Part shown: in pieces, positions 44,646 to 56,329 of the stretch
Numbering within the stretch: the stretch's first letter is position 1
Layout: every line of letters starts with the position of its first letter
Origin: Sternotherus odoratus
Taxonomy: Eukaryota; Chordata; Testudines; Kinosternidae
Reading direction: 5' to 3'
Length of the DNA stretch: 64,000 bases
NCBI GenBank assembly: GCA_032164245.1
Contig: JAVMKO010000003.1
Location: 36,579,390-36,643,389 of the forward strand
Made by a program: the position numbers and the translations under genes
Notes under the pieces: generated by a model
What the model was told of the DNA's origin: nothing
Database searches by the model: none
Seen by the model: only the letters and a program-made list of their open reading frames with translations

Positions 44646-45198
44646 TGTGGCAGGGTGCTGGCCAGGAGTGCCTGAGCCAGCCCTGTGGGCCCTTTAAGAG
44701 GGAGCACCAGCCTGCAAACCTCCCTTGCAGGAAAGGCTAATCAGCCACCTGGCTTGCAGGGCAATCAACATGGATGAGTTGCACCTGGCAGCCTCCTCTG
44801 GGGGATATAAGGCTGCCAGGAACGAAGCCCAGTGTGGTGGTGGTGTCTGAGCTATCAAGAACTGTGTGAGTTTGTGTGGTGCTATCAAGAGCTGGGTGTG
44901 TGTTGTTTGAGCTATCAAGAGCTGTGTTTGTATTATTGTATTAGGGGCTGAACTATATAGAGTTTGTAGAGCCAGAACCTGTGGAGCTATTTAGAGCTGG
45001 GTATTAATGAGCTGTTTAAGAGCTGGATATTAATGAGCTGTATATTAATGAGCTACTTAGAGCTGGATGTTAATGAACTGTTTAACCTGTATATATTGGT
45101 GGTGGGGTCCTGCACTGTAAATTAAAGGGCACTGTTGGAGCAAAAAAGGGTTTCCTGCCCGTGTTCCTGAGAGGGGGGTGAGAGAGTGATCTGTCACA
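44646..45198 (+). mobile_element. Solo LTR related to the 29.5-kb element
   Basis: It begins TGTGGCAGGGTGCTGGCC and ends GTCACA, with ACTG duplicated on both sides (44,642-44,645 and 45,199-45,202). Outer parts match the 29.5-kb LTRs, including the TATAA box at 44,816-44,820 and the ATTAAA region near 45,120. The centre instead holds GAGCTATCAAGAGCTG and GAGCTGGATATTAATG repeats. It is therefore a different subfamily with its own array. Confidence 0.88.
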
Positions 45199-45202
45199 AC
45201 TG

Positions 45203-45599
45203 TTTTAGGGTTTCCAGTAGATTTTTAACCTATTTAAATCCTGAAAATATAACCTCTCTCTGTACCCTGAAAATTTCATGTCTGTCTGTCTTGGGTATTT
45301 ATTTGAGATCAATTGAACCATGATTGTGTGTGGGTCATGCCAAAATTGAAGTAGATAACAAAAATAAAAGAAGCCTGAACTGCAAAGTGACTGGAGTGAT
45401 TAGACAAATAGGTGCTGAGGGCAAAAAAGAGAGATTTGGTACCCATTAATGTGATTCTTTACACAGAGAGAACACATAAGTTACAGATACAAAATGAGAG
45501 ACATCATGAAGCCACTTCACCCACTGCATTCAGATGAATTAACTTTTATAACTTTTTCATAGATTCCAAGGCTACATTGTTTAAAAAAAAAAGATGAAA
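45203..45599. other. Spacer, nothing recognised
   Basis: No gene or named repeat found. Confidence 0.3.
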
Positions 45600-45720
45600 G
45601 GTCTAGAAAATATGAGGGAATATTGAAATAACCTGGGTTTGTTTAGTCTGGAAAAGTGAAGACTGAGAAGAGGACATGACAGTTTTCAACTACATAAAAA
45701 GTTGTTACAAGGAAGAGGGG

Positions 45721-45758
<38 letters not shown>

Positions 45759-45760
45759 TG
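45600..45760 (+). mobile_element. CR1/L3 fragment with AT microsatellite
   Basis: GGGTTTGTTTAGTCTGGAAA, AGAAGAGGACATGACAGTTT and GTTGTTACAAGGAAGAGGGG match a CR1 3' region. It runs into an (AT)n tract at about 45,723-45,756. Confidence 0.65.
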
Positions 45761-46796
45761 ACTAATAAAAATGCTTGAAGACATCCAAATGCAGGAAGAG
45801 GGGAAAAGCATTGAATAAATGACTGTCTCATTATCAAGAAGACTCGCCATTCCCTCTGGAATTACAATAATACCCAAATTGTTTGTTTAACTTGGGTCTG
45901 GCAGACAATCAATTTTCTGCAGGGGTGGCTGAAGCAGTTACCATGTCAGATTGTGTCTGTCTGACCGTGACCTGGATTCTGCAGTGCTCGATTGCCGCTC
46001 TTGGCAAGGCTGAGGCAAAGGTGGATTTATCTCCAATTCTGGGCTATATCAGGGGCCTGCTTGGCTCTCAGCACTATTTAGAGCAGCCCTGGGGCTGCAG
46101 TAAATTAGGCTAGCTCTATGCCTGCACTAAATTTGGTGGCTAGTAATGGCTGTCTGTACTATAACATCCACACAGAAGAGCTAGAGCTCAGTACACTCCA
46201 GGCACTCCTCAGTCTTTGTCTCCTGACCCTTCAGATGAGGGGCAGGGAAGAGGCCTTACATAGAGACATTCTGCCCAATAACAACTTTGGTAAGATCAGT
46301 AACTATCCTATATGATTTTCTGGTACTCACATTTTTAGCCCATTTTAGCACCTGCTAGTGTCAATTACATTGCCCTTCCATTGTCTTATTTTCTAAAGGA
46401 GCTATTTCTTTTTTTTTAAAGCACTTTGCAAACTAGAATAGATTTGGCATTTCCTACAGGAAGTCCCCCCACACTAAAGTATGGAAGCTGTTCTGGGTCA
46501 TTCTCTGTGCAGTGTGGGACAGGAGAACAAGAAGTTGGTCAGGAAGTCAAGACTTAAAAATACAAGAGGGACGGTGGATGGGGTAGGAGATACAACCGAA
46601 GTGTGTGCCATCCATCTCCCTTACACAGGATCAGTGACTAAACTCTAGGGAGAAAGATTGGGTTGGAGGTAGGACTGGTGATGTGCTCAAAGCCAAAAGG
46701 CAGGACAGATTTATTAATTTTTAGCAAAATGCTAAGTTTTAAAGCATTACTTATGAACGTCTGGAAAAATGGTTGTCACATTTTCTTCTATTACAG
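45761..46796. other. Spacer, nothing recognised
   Basis: Mostly unique-looking DNA upstream of the candidate exon; no named repeat seen. Confidence 0.3.
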
Positions 46797-46904
46797 ATCA
46801 CTGGCTAATATAGAGCTGCAGAGAGCAGATCACTACTTAGACAGAGATCCTGACATGAACCAACCCTCCTGTTCCTATGATGACTACCGACTGCTTACAT
46901 TAAG
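46797..46904 (+). CDS. Candidate host exon, gene unknown
   Basis: A 108-bp open segment sits between a good acceptor (TTTTCTTCTATTACAG) and a donor (TTAAG|GTAATA). Its length is a multiple of three and both borders fall in the same codon phase, as in skippable internal exons. The frame reads a non-repetitive charged peptide ending PSCSYDDYRLLTL; the TAA after the donor belongs to the intron. I do not recognise the protein. No partner exon is evident in the window, which would imply large introns. Chance agreement of splice sites with a short frame cannot be excluded. Confidence 0.35.
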
Positions 46905-47810
46905 GTAATATCAGGCAACTATTAAGGAGACGAGATGACGTTATCTGCTAGGACAGTGTTCTCTTCTCTATTCTCCACCTTCTGTGGAGTTGTATTATGT
47001 AGGTTGTCCTTTATTTTAGTGTGAGGTACTTATGAGTGTGATAGGGTTTTGCAGTGAGTGTGTGTTAAGACTACAATATATCCCCTGTGTGCCATAGACG
47101 AATCTGTATAGCAGCCTCCGTAGATGTACACCCTCTATTCCCATCCAGTCCTGATGCTTCCTGTTCCCTGCAGACTGGTAAGTGCGGCCTATGCAGAGCA
47201 GAGTTATGATCTGTGTAGCAGGCACACACCTAGGCAGGAAGAAAAATCTTCATTCTTCACATAGAAAAACGGCACCATTTATGCTACTAGGCATAGTCTG
47301 CACCCACAGAGATGATAGTAGAATCTGCCACTTGGGGAATTATTTCCTTTTGCTCCCTTGCAGTGCTAATTTCATTGCTTGGATATGGGCCCAATTAAAC
47401 CAGCTTGGTTCTTGCATTTGGTTACAGGAATAAAGGATATTTGAATGGTGTTCTTCCCAATCCTCTAATTGAGGACCATTTGAACATTCAAACTTGACTG
47501 CAAAAGCATTTCAGTAGCTGATGTATGCCACTAAATATAAACCATTTTTGTTAGTCAGAAAGGCATCTTTGAAATAGCAACCTTTTTAACATATTGAAAT
47601 ATGCTAAATGCTGAAATGTCTGTTCAATCACTATACTGAAAATTAAATGAAAAAATGCATATTAATGTGATGTGAGCCCAAACATCAGGAAAAGGAAAAA
47701 CAAATTTCTTATGGCAGCATTAAATGAGCTACATTGCATAAATTTTGCTTTAGGCTTTCTGTATGGCCAAGTTAATATTGCTAAATTAACGTTAATTTTT
47801 CACTTATTGA
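46905..47810. other. Spacer, nothing recognised
   Basis: No further exon or named repeat found. Confidence 0.35.
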
Positions 47811-47812
47811 TA

Positions 47813-48203
47813 CAGTAAAACCTCGATTTAACAGACTAATTCGGGTGAGGGGGTGTCCGTTAAATCAAAAAGTCCGTTATTTAATTTAAAAAAAACCGAG
47901 CTGTCGGAGCAGCAGCCCGCCCGCCACAGGGTCAGGGTGGCAGCTCCGCAGCCCGCCCGCTGCCGGGACCCGAGCGGCAGCCGGGAGCCAGCAGTGAGCC
48001 CACCCGGGTCCCAGCTGCCGGGACCCGGCAGCCAGCCCGCCCACTGGCGGGACCAGGGCAGGAGCCGGGAGCCAGCAGACGGCTGCCAGCGAAGGGGACT
48101 TGGGCCGCAGCAGGGAGGGGTCGCGGTCTGATATGGATCAGAAATTTTGTCCGTTGCATCTGAAGTCCGTTAAATCGAGGTCCGTTAAATCGAGGTTTTA
48201 CTG
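47813..48203. mobile_element. Tigger/pogo-type MITE
   Basis: CAGTAAAACCTCGATTTAAC opens and GTTAAATCGAGGTTTTACTG closes the 391-bp element, a perfect 20-bp inverted repeat. TA flanks it at 47,811-47,812 and 48,204-48,205. GTCCGTTAAATCGAGG is doubled at the right end. The GC-rich core (GCAGCCCGCCCGC words) is non-coding. Confidence 0.88.
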
Positions 48204-48205
48204 TA

Positions 48206-49172
48206 TGTCTTTATATTTAATTTACTTGGTGTTGCATAAACCTAGGCATTCCATTCAACTCCCTTTTCATTTTTAAATGAAATAGGCAAAATGTGTGTTA
48301 CAAGACCAAAAGTCTACTTTTTCAAACAGAATGTTGATTCAAGTTGACATTTCATTTTGAAAATGTCATCTTGAAACAAAATGTCAAAACAGTTTGTTTT
48401 GAAAATGTCACAACAATTTTACCCCTTTTTTTTTCATCCAAAACTATTTGCCAAATTTGACCTGAATTCACGAATACTTTGAGTCCCCCAAAAGGCATTT
48501 TTTTTGGTAAAAAATTTATGTCCATTTTTTCCCCCTCAGCTTTATAACAGACACCACTATGGTCTAGCCACTAGTGTGTGATAAATAACCACTATCAGAG
48601 TGGCGCACCACCTGTATATATTTACAGTGTTTGGCCACACATGCACTGGGGATGATTTTTTTAAAAATATGGCCTTAGCCAACCTTCCCTTCTGCTCTCA
48701 TAAGGGCATCCTGTGAGGAATTGCTATCTGTGGCGGGGCATGTGAATTGTGAAAGAAAAACTCAATGCTGCTCGAAAGTGGTTTTATATAAAACTAACTA
48801 TTATCCTTTTGGTAAACAGAGACATAGTACCATAGATACAATATTTTCATAAGTGAATATCTTTAGAAGTGGCAAAAAATCATATTTTGAAATTTTAAAT
48901 ATTTTTTTGAAATTTTGACAAGAAAAGAAGGGTAAAATTTGCTTTCACGCACACTTGTCCAGTCCCACTGACCTTTATATAGATGCAGGGTGTAAACGAG
49001 TGCCCAGTTTGGGTCTGTGCGTATCTCTGGTTAACCATTTCACCCATGTGTGCTCCTTTCAGATATTTTACCATGAAAGACGAGTGTGTGGCCCAAAGTC
49101 TGTTCTTTCAGACACGAGATCTGAACTGCTATTTCAGAATGCAGCAGGAGATTCGACTTGGAGAAGGGATGA
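48206..49172. other. Spacer with AT-rich degenerate repeat
   Basis: Positions 48,310-48,520 hold the TTTTGAAAATGTCA-type degenerate repeat. Near 48,935-49,060 there may be an old SINE-like piece. No gene is seen. Confidence 0.4.
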
Positions 49173-49429
49173 TTTAGCCCCAGGGACAGATTAAGCCAGG
49201 GGCTTTAGGGCCTGCCTGCTGTGGCCCCATGCTGCTTCCAGAAGCGGACGGCTGCTAGCATGTCTCTCCAGGTCCTGGTGGTGGGGGGAAGCAGCTCCAC
49301 ATGCTGCTCCAGCCTCCAGCACAACCGGCGCCCCCCCCAGCCTCCCCGCAACCAGGGCCGGCGACAGAAATTTGGGGATCCCCATCTCTGATAGTTTGGG
49401 GGGGGGGCCCAGCCCAGCCGCCCCCCCCC

Positions 49430-49760
49430 AGCCCAGCCGACAGTGGCTGCCCCCCCCCCCCCCCCAGCCCAGCCGGCCCTACCCCAGCCCAGCCAACAGC
49501 GGCTGCCCCCCCCCCACCTCCCCAGCGCAGCCGGCCCTCCCCCAGCCCAGAAGACAGCGGCTGCCCCCCCCCGCCCCAGCCCAGCCGGCCCTACCCCAGC
49601 CCAGCCAACAGCGGCTGCCCCCCCCCACCTCCCCAGCGCAGCCGGCCCTCCCCCAGCCCAGAAGACAGCGGCTGCCCCCCCCCGCCCCAGCCCAGCCGGC
49701 CCTCCTCCAGCCCAGCCGACAGCGGCTGCCCCCCCCCCAGCCCAGCCGGCGCTCCCCCCC
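49430..49760. repeat. GC-rich tandem repeat array
   Basis: Units of about 55 bp, alternating CAGCCAACAGCGGCTGCC and CAGAAGACAGCGGCTGCC endings with C runs between, form a higher-order repeat of about 110 bp, roughly three copies. Proline/alanine-rich translations come from this. Confidence 0.85.
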
Positions 49761-49954
49761 AGCTGACAGCTGGCGGCAGCGGGAGCGAGAGCCCGGGAGC
49801 GGCGTGAGCCACCCTTGCTGTTCTCCCCCTCCCCCCGCCCTTTCTCCCCTGGAGTGCGCAGCTGCCGCCGGCCGGGCTCACTGCTTCTGCCGGGGCCAGG
49901 CGCGCTCGTCCAGGGGAGAGCCGCGCTGCCTCCCCGCCCCTTCCCCGCTCTCCA

Positions 49955-50061
49955 GGCCGGCGACAAGGGGGGATGACAACGGGTACAGCTGTGTACCGGG
50001 CCCCCCCTAAAGTCGGGGGGCCCAGTACAGCTGTACCCGTAGTACCCCCCTGTCGCCGGCC
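49955..50061. repeat. Long imperfect palindrome
   Basis: GGCCGGCGACAAGGGGGG with GGGTACAGCTGTGTACCGGG on the left mirrors CCCAGTACAGCTGTACCCG with CCCCCCTGTCGCCGGCC on the right. The arms are nearly 50 nt and the loop about 10 nt (CTAAAGTC). Confidence 0.85.
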
Positions 50062-50519
50062 CTGCCTGCAACTCCCATTGGCCAGTTCCTGGCCAATGGA
50101 ATCTACAGGGGTGGCACTTGCAGGCATGGGTAGCGCACGGAGACAAACTGTCCCTCTCCATCCTGGGGCCGCAGAGAGTGCTAGCAGCCAGCTGCGTCTG
50201 GGAGAAGCATGGGGTTATGGCAGGCAGCCAGCCTGAGCCTTGCTGCGCAGCTGGCCGGGAGCCACTTTTGGTAAGCGCATCCCAGCCACAACCTGCACCT
50301 CGCACCCCAAACCCCTGCCCCAGATCAGAATTCCCTCTCATGCCCAAACTCCCTCCCAGACCCCGCACTCCCTCCTGCACCCCAATCCCCTGCCCCAGCC
50401 TGCAGCCCCCTCCTGCACCAAACTTCTTCCCAGGAAAAAGACTTGTATACAGGGGACCCACAAAATATAATAGCCCTGGGCCCACAGGCGAATTAATCCG
50501 GTCCTTCTTAGCCCTCCCA

Positions 50520-53500
50520 TGACAAGAATGACTCAGATACAGCAGCATAGGTAAGGAGGGTGAGTCTCAGTCTCTCTCTCTCTCTCTCTCTCTCTCACAC
50601 GCACACACATGCACACACTCACACTCACACACACAAAATGTGAGAAGAGTCAGAAGAGTTGATCTTATTAACCTAGCCCCCAATTGCTTTACCTGTCTAA
50701 AAGATTCAAATAGTATAATACATGCTAAATCACATTAGATGCTTATTATCTGACTAGTGTCTAGAATACATTTACCATTATCCTATTTTATACCCTGCTT
50801 TTGAAAATATTAAAGGGTGCTATAAATATATTGTTCATACTATATTTTCTAAAGCTGCATGCATAATTCACTGCCTGCTACTTATGGGTAGCACCTTTAA
50901 TTTGTTGTGCTAACAGAGTACTTCAGGAAACAGAGTACTCTGCATATTGCAACTGGCAAATAATTTTTTATAGCATTTTATCTGAACAGCAGCTGTTTCT
51001 TGGTATGAAAATCCTCATGGCGAATCACAAGTCTTTGCTTTTGGCAATAAGCCAGGCAGGACTCCTGCTACTCTAATGATTGAAAATAATCAGATATTTG
51101 CAGGCAAATGAGAAGTATTTCTAATATTTTCTCAGCTGCTCATTTTGTGGCTACTTTATTTTATTGTTGTTTCCACTTTCCTTTTTTAGGATGAGGCTTT
51201 CATTTTAGGTACCTCTCTACCTTCAGTGTATTTGACAAATCACAGAGCACTACTATCTGCTACTAATACGCAGTTTGTGCAAATTCAAATTAGTGACTAT
51301 TCCACCCATCTGCTTATGTTAAAGTGGTCTTGTGACTCAGAAGTAGAGCTTTGCAAATATATATGTGGATATTTCTTCAAATTTTATAATAATTTGCTTT
51401 GACTTTGTCTGCATCCATTTATGTTTGGTTTCCAATGTATCATCTATCATATCTCATATTTAATTACCAGTAGGAATATTGCAAAAACAGCAAATTGAAA
51501 GGAAATAATTGTGTAAGCAAATTTCAAATTCTTAACCTAATGAGTTAGTCATCCAGTCAGGAAATAGAAACATACTGTGTGACAGATCCAGTTAAAACAA
51601 GCTAAATTTCAGATTTCATACACTCACAATGAATTGCCTCTGAACAAGCTATGGACCAAGAATTAGTAATAGAGATTATTTTACCTTTTTAAAGAATTAA
51701 TATATCGGGGAAAAAAAATCACAATCTGCTCAGACAGCCCACTAATAAAAAGGTATCTAAATTTGTGAAACAATTATAGAAGAACTCTTCACCCTGCTCT
51801 GCTCAGAGGTCATTCTTTCGTTAAAAACTAAATATGTTAATGTAGTAAATATTTTGTATGGTATTTAGATGGCAATATGTCTAACACCATCCTCCGTAAT
51901 AATTAGTGAACTTCTTAACGAAGGTGAGGAATATAAGAATGAAACAATAAAAACAAAATTAATAAATTTCATCTTCAATATTGGAGAACCCCAATGTTAA
52001 ATATAAAAGACTAATGACTACTCCTAATCCAAAGAAGATTAATTCTTGCCTTCAATTATATTTGAAACCTAGCTCTCTAGAAACATGGCTCTCAGATTTA
52101 AAATTTACAGTCAGCAGAATCATAGCAAAAGGTAATTCCTTTGAACATAATTAAAAAGAAGTTAGAGGAAGATGGCACCTTGGCACACTGTATAGTAGAA
52201 TGGAGAGAGAGTGTGTGTGTGTTGTATGGGAAAGTAAGGAGGATTTGCACTGTTGGTGCAAAGATAACTTCTTATTTTTTTTAAACATTCATTTAAATTA
52301 AGTTGTTAACAATGACAACTGACCTTATTACATGTGAAAATGACAGCTTTTATCATATATTCAAACAGGAAATTAAATGTGTGTGCCTTGTCCAGGCTGG
52401 AATCTGGTCGTGTCAATCCATAAAGCTACAAACCCCAGAGAGTGAAAAAGGTTTATGCCAGAAATTGCACCCATCATTGTCTTCACAGGGTGAGACCTCA
52501 CTCCATCTGCACAGCAGTGTCTTCTCAACCTTGGTGTCTTTTAAGGAATCTCCATTTTGGTGGTATTGTTTGGAGGCAACATAGCTTCTGTAAACTGTAT
52601 GGTAAGTGTCCAGAGCAGACCATCCTGCAAACAGGCTGTGGTCAGTCTTTCTGGCTGTTTCTGATGAATAAGTCTCCCATAGGTACAGACTTCCCCTGAG
52701 ACTAACACCACCAATAGCAGATCACGATAAAGCTAGGACATTGCCCCCTTCCTGTCACCCTTGAGTGCTGTAATTCTTATTCCACTAGGTGGCCTTCAGG
52801 AACAGGAAAGGGGTTCCAGTCTTTCAATGTGCCGATAGTTTATAATGCAAATCTACACCCAGTGTGATATGCATGCTAATAAGGAAATTAGACATGCCGC
52901 TCTTTGCTTATGCCCTTAGACATTCTTTCTCTTGGTAGCTGAAAATGATGAAACCTGTAATGAAAAATGCCCATTAGCATATGATTTACCACTTATGGGT
53001 GCAACACTTGTTGCCTTGCTATTGGTTAGCAATGTCTGATTTACGCTGTTAGGAACTTGGGCACAGTTAGACTCACTAGAAGTATCAGTGGGGTCTTCCT
53101 ACCACAATAACAGTATCTCATGGGTAGAATTTCTAACTATCAGATGGTGTAGGCTTCTCTGAATCCAGCTTTCATCAGACGATTTTCAGTGTCTGTCTCA
53201 GATCATGGCAAATTATGGAGAATACTAAGGGCTGTGGTGGTTATGCTGCAAGGTGTTAATGGTAGCAAATAATGTATAGAATACTTCCTTTTATGAAATG
53301 AAGTAGGGGGCTGGAACATGCCTGCTGTCAGCAGCTTTGGAAACCTGTATTTTAGTGGCAAGGAAATTATTCTGAAACAGTAGCACTTTATATAGGTCAC
53401 TGTTGAGCTGGTTACATTCCCAAGCATCTTTTCCTTGGTTGTATATTTACAGAGACAGAAATTGCATGTCTGGCAGGGGATTGCTGCCCCACACAGTAGT

Positions 53501-53935
53501 ACTACTGTTCAAGCATTTTTGCAGCCCCTTAGAAATAACAGATTTGGGTTTCATTTCTTTTCCTTTTTTTAAACTGCCAATATTATAAGTAACTATTTTA
53601 AGCATTCTCCCACCCTGGGAGGGAATTTGTTTTCATATTCACACCATGTGGTAACCCTGCTGCATGCATCCACACAAACATGCTCATTAGTCAGACTATA
53701 GGTGCTGTTGCCTGGAGGATGTGGACGGTGAGGTGAGGGGGGAATCAAGCTCTGTAACTAACTGCTGTATGTACTGTCTAGACATGTTGGGAGCTATTTG
53801 TTTGATCACATTGAAGACGTAAGTGTTAGCAACCACTGGAATTCCTGACTTGTTTGTGTTGGAAATGTGAGAGGTTGGGGGAGTTGAGTGAGGATCTGCA
53901 AGGAGTTCTTTATTTAAAAGGCTAAACATGAAACA
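50520..53935. other. Long low-repeat stretch; possible conserved non-coding DNA
   Basis: A CT-then-CA microsatellite lies at about 50,567-50,636. Beyond it I see no transposon ends. Parts look like non-repetitive AT-rich DNA with homeodomain/POU-like words: TAATGATTGAAAATAATCA near 51,075, ATGCAAAT near 52,846 and CTAATAAGGAAATTAG near 52,876. Their function is speculative. No exon is supported. Confidence 0.35.
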
Positions 53936-53939
53936 CTTA

Positions 53940-54525
53940 GGCCAAGTCTACACTACCTGCCGGATCAGTGAGTAGTGATCGATCTATTGGGGATCAATTT
54001 ATCACATCTAGGGCTGGTCCCCACTACCGGGGGGGATCAACGGCAGATACGCAACTTCAGCTCCGTGAATCACGAAGCTGAAGTTTGCGTATCTGAAGCT
54101 GACTTACCTGCCATCCTCAAATCGGCGGCAGTCGGCGGGGCGCTCCCCCCGTCGACTCCAGCTTGCGCCTCCTGGCAAGCTGGAGTTCCAGAGTCGACGG
54201 GGAAGCCGCGGGCGATCAATTTCTTGTGTCTTCACAAGACGCGAGAAATCGATCACCAAAAGATCGATCGCTACCCGCCAATCTGGCGGGTAGTGAAGAC
54301 CAGCCCCTACTGATAAATCGATCCCTGAGTGCTCCCCCCTGTTGACTCCAGAGCTCTGCCACTACGAGAGGAGTTGACGGGGGGAGCGGCAGCGGTTGAT
54401 TCGTCACCGTGAGGACGCCCAGGTAAGTTGACCTAAGATATGTCGACTTCTGCTACACTATTTGCATAGCTGAAGTTGCATATCTTAGGTTGACACCTCC
54501 CCCTCCCCCCAGTATAGACCTGGCC
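53940..54525. mobile_element. Palindromic Harbinger-type MITE (outer)
   Basis: GGCCAAGTCTACACTAC and GTATAGACCTGGCC are inverted ends, flanked by TTA on both sides (53,937-53,939 and 54,526-54,528). GATCGATCTATTGGGGATCA on the left mirrors TGATAAATCGATCCCTGAG on the right around the inner insertion. Non-coding. Confidence 0.85.
54011..54306. mobile_element. Harbinger-type MITE (inner, nested)
   Basis: GGGCTGGTCCCCACTACC and GGTAGTGAAGACCAGCCC are inverted ends, with CTA duplicated at 54,008-54,010 and 54,307-54,309. It splits the palindromic centre of the outer MITE. Its right terminus GTAGTGAAGAC is identical in that core to the right end of the 23,043-27,597 element, making it a candidate client of that transposase type. 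Confidence 0.85.
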
Positions 54526-54528
54526 TTA

Positions 54529-56329
54529 GTGAGCTATGAGAATTTGTTTTGGTAATTAAATTATGTAAGACGTTCCTTAGAAATTAAATCACATCTGAGC
54601 ATTAAACATTATAGCCCACAGCACCCTCCAGGAGCAAGGCATCATCCTGTCTCTTTCACCTGTGCCAGAGGTCTATAGGGCAAGACTTCCCTAGATATTC
54701 TACTCAGGCTATTGTATAAGAAATTAACTGTAATCCAGTACCTACAGTCACTAACTACAGAATTAAAAGCTATTCCACGTATTTACTCACAAATAAAATA
54801 CACAGATGATGGGGTGGTGCTAGCTTCTGCCTGGGTACAGTTGACGCTAGCCTCTCCTTAGAACCTTGTCTGTCACCAGGTTTCACAAGGAGAACCAAAT
54901 CTCCCCCTGAAATTTCACATGCCACCTCTCATGCCATCTTAGAATTTTCTGGAAAGCTCAGAGGAAAGTCCAAAAAGAGGTTTTGAAAGCTGTGGTGTTT
55001 AAAGGTTTTCCTTTTGTTGATTTCTTTAACACTTTCTAATGGGGGAAGTTGAAAAGGGAACTCCTCCTATCTCCAAAATCATTAGGCTCCTTCAAACACC
55101 TCTGTGCTCTTGTGATCCTTGGTTGCTGGAGCAGCTCCCTGTAGTTGTGAACAGGTAGCACAATTTAGAGCAGCCCTGAAGCACTTTTGTGTTGCTCTTC
55201 AAGAGTTCATTGGGCACAGAAAGCTCAGGCCTTAGGGTCTGGCCTCTTAACTTTGTCCCATAATAGAGAGCCTATAGGCTACCAAAAGAAACAAACCATA
55301 AACCCAGATGTACCAATACACCCTTCACACATACTGGTGTGTCACCTGCCCCTCTACCATCCAATCCAAGTAATTTCTGAACACCATCACAATAGCCAGC
55401 CTTTAAGTTCAAGAGTTCAATACTCAACTAGCTAGCGAGAAGGTTCTGGTGATTCACACAGGCTGTTTAAGAAACAGGTGACGGATGTACTCTCCAGGTG
55501 TTAAGGGGAGGCAGAGTATCATCATGGAACTGGTAAAATATTGTGTTTACCTTGGAAATTAAGGTTTGTTGTTGGTTTGTGAGAGCTTAGCTGGTTTGTG
55601 ACTAGCATTGTCTGGAGAAGGTCCAGAGTGTACTGTGATCTCCCCTGAGAGCTCAAGAGCTGTGTTGTTCTTGCCACACAGGCCAAACACAAGTGTTGTT
55701 TTGTTTCTTGGGCCATTTCTGTGGAATCATTTACTTTAACTGGCTTATTCGTATCTTGCAACTGCTTTTCTTTAAGCTACAGGTAGCTGTCACTTTGGTT
55801 CGTCACTGAGTGTGATGGGCAACTCTCAGGGAACAGTAACTGACAGAAGCTGGTACATTCACTGACATGATGCCAGCTGCTTACCTAGAAGGGAAGCTCC
55901 CAGGAGTGGCTGTGCACAGGGCGGTGGCTGCTGGCTGCATCCCTGGAAGCACAGAGGGTTTCCATTACTGTGTTTGTGTTACGTTAAACAGCAAATTACT
56001 GATCTCTGAGGGCCTCTGGCCAGTACGTGGCTGGCCCTTGTCCCACAGCCATATTGAGGGTGAGGAGAGGGCTTAGTAGATGCTGCTTGCTAAGAACAGA
56101 ATCAACTTAAACCCTTGCAGCTTGCTTCATGCTGTACACCATATGACAGTGGATGGGAGCTTTCTTCATTGACACAGCCGTGGACATCTGCTGTCTTATC
56201 TATTCTGTATTAGCCTATATCCTAGACATGTGTTTCTAATTTGGATTGCAACAAATATTTAAGTGATGCTAAAATGTTTACTTGTGTAGATGTCTGGTTT
56301 ATTTACGGACTCTGTCCATTACAGATGTG
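54529..56329. other. Spacer, nothing recognised
   Basis: No exon or named repeat supported. Confidence 0.35.

Larger units (their letters stand above)
49353..50064. mobile_element. Nested hAT-type element
   Basis: CAGGGCCGGCGACAG and CTGTCGCCGGCCCTG are perfect 15-bp inverted ends. The flanks CCCGCAAC (49,345-49,352) and CCTGCAAC (50,065-50,072) match at 7 of 8 bases. The interior contains a GC-rich tandem array and, at the right, a snapback copy of the right terminus. No transposase. Confidence 0.8.
49181..50506. mobile_element. hAT-type element (outer) with a nested hAT
   Basis: The left edge CAGGGACAGATTAAGCC and the right edge GGCGAATTAATCCGGTCCTT are degenerate inverted ends. They are flanked by TTTAGCCC (49,173-49,180) and CTTAGCCC (50,507-50,514), matching at 7 of 8 bases. 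The interior is GC-rich and interrupted by the element at 49,353-50,064. Large open frames on both strands here reflect GC-rich repeats. Confidence 0.7.

Noticed and set aside
48935..49180. Exon at 49,065-49,150 after a CTTTCAG acceptor-like site
   Set aside because: No matching donor with preserved phase, and the preceding sequence looks like an old SINE tail.
49205..50548. 447-codon minus-strand frame and several plus-strand Pro/Ala-rich frames
   Set aside because: All lie in a GC-rich tandem array within nested transposons and are open in several frames on both strands at once.
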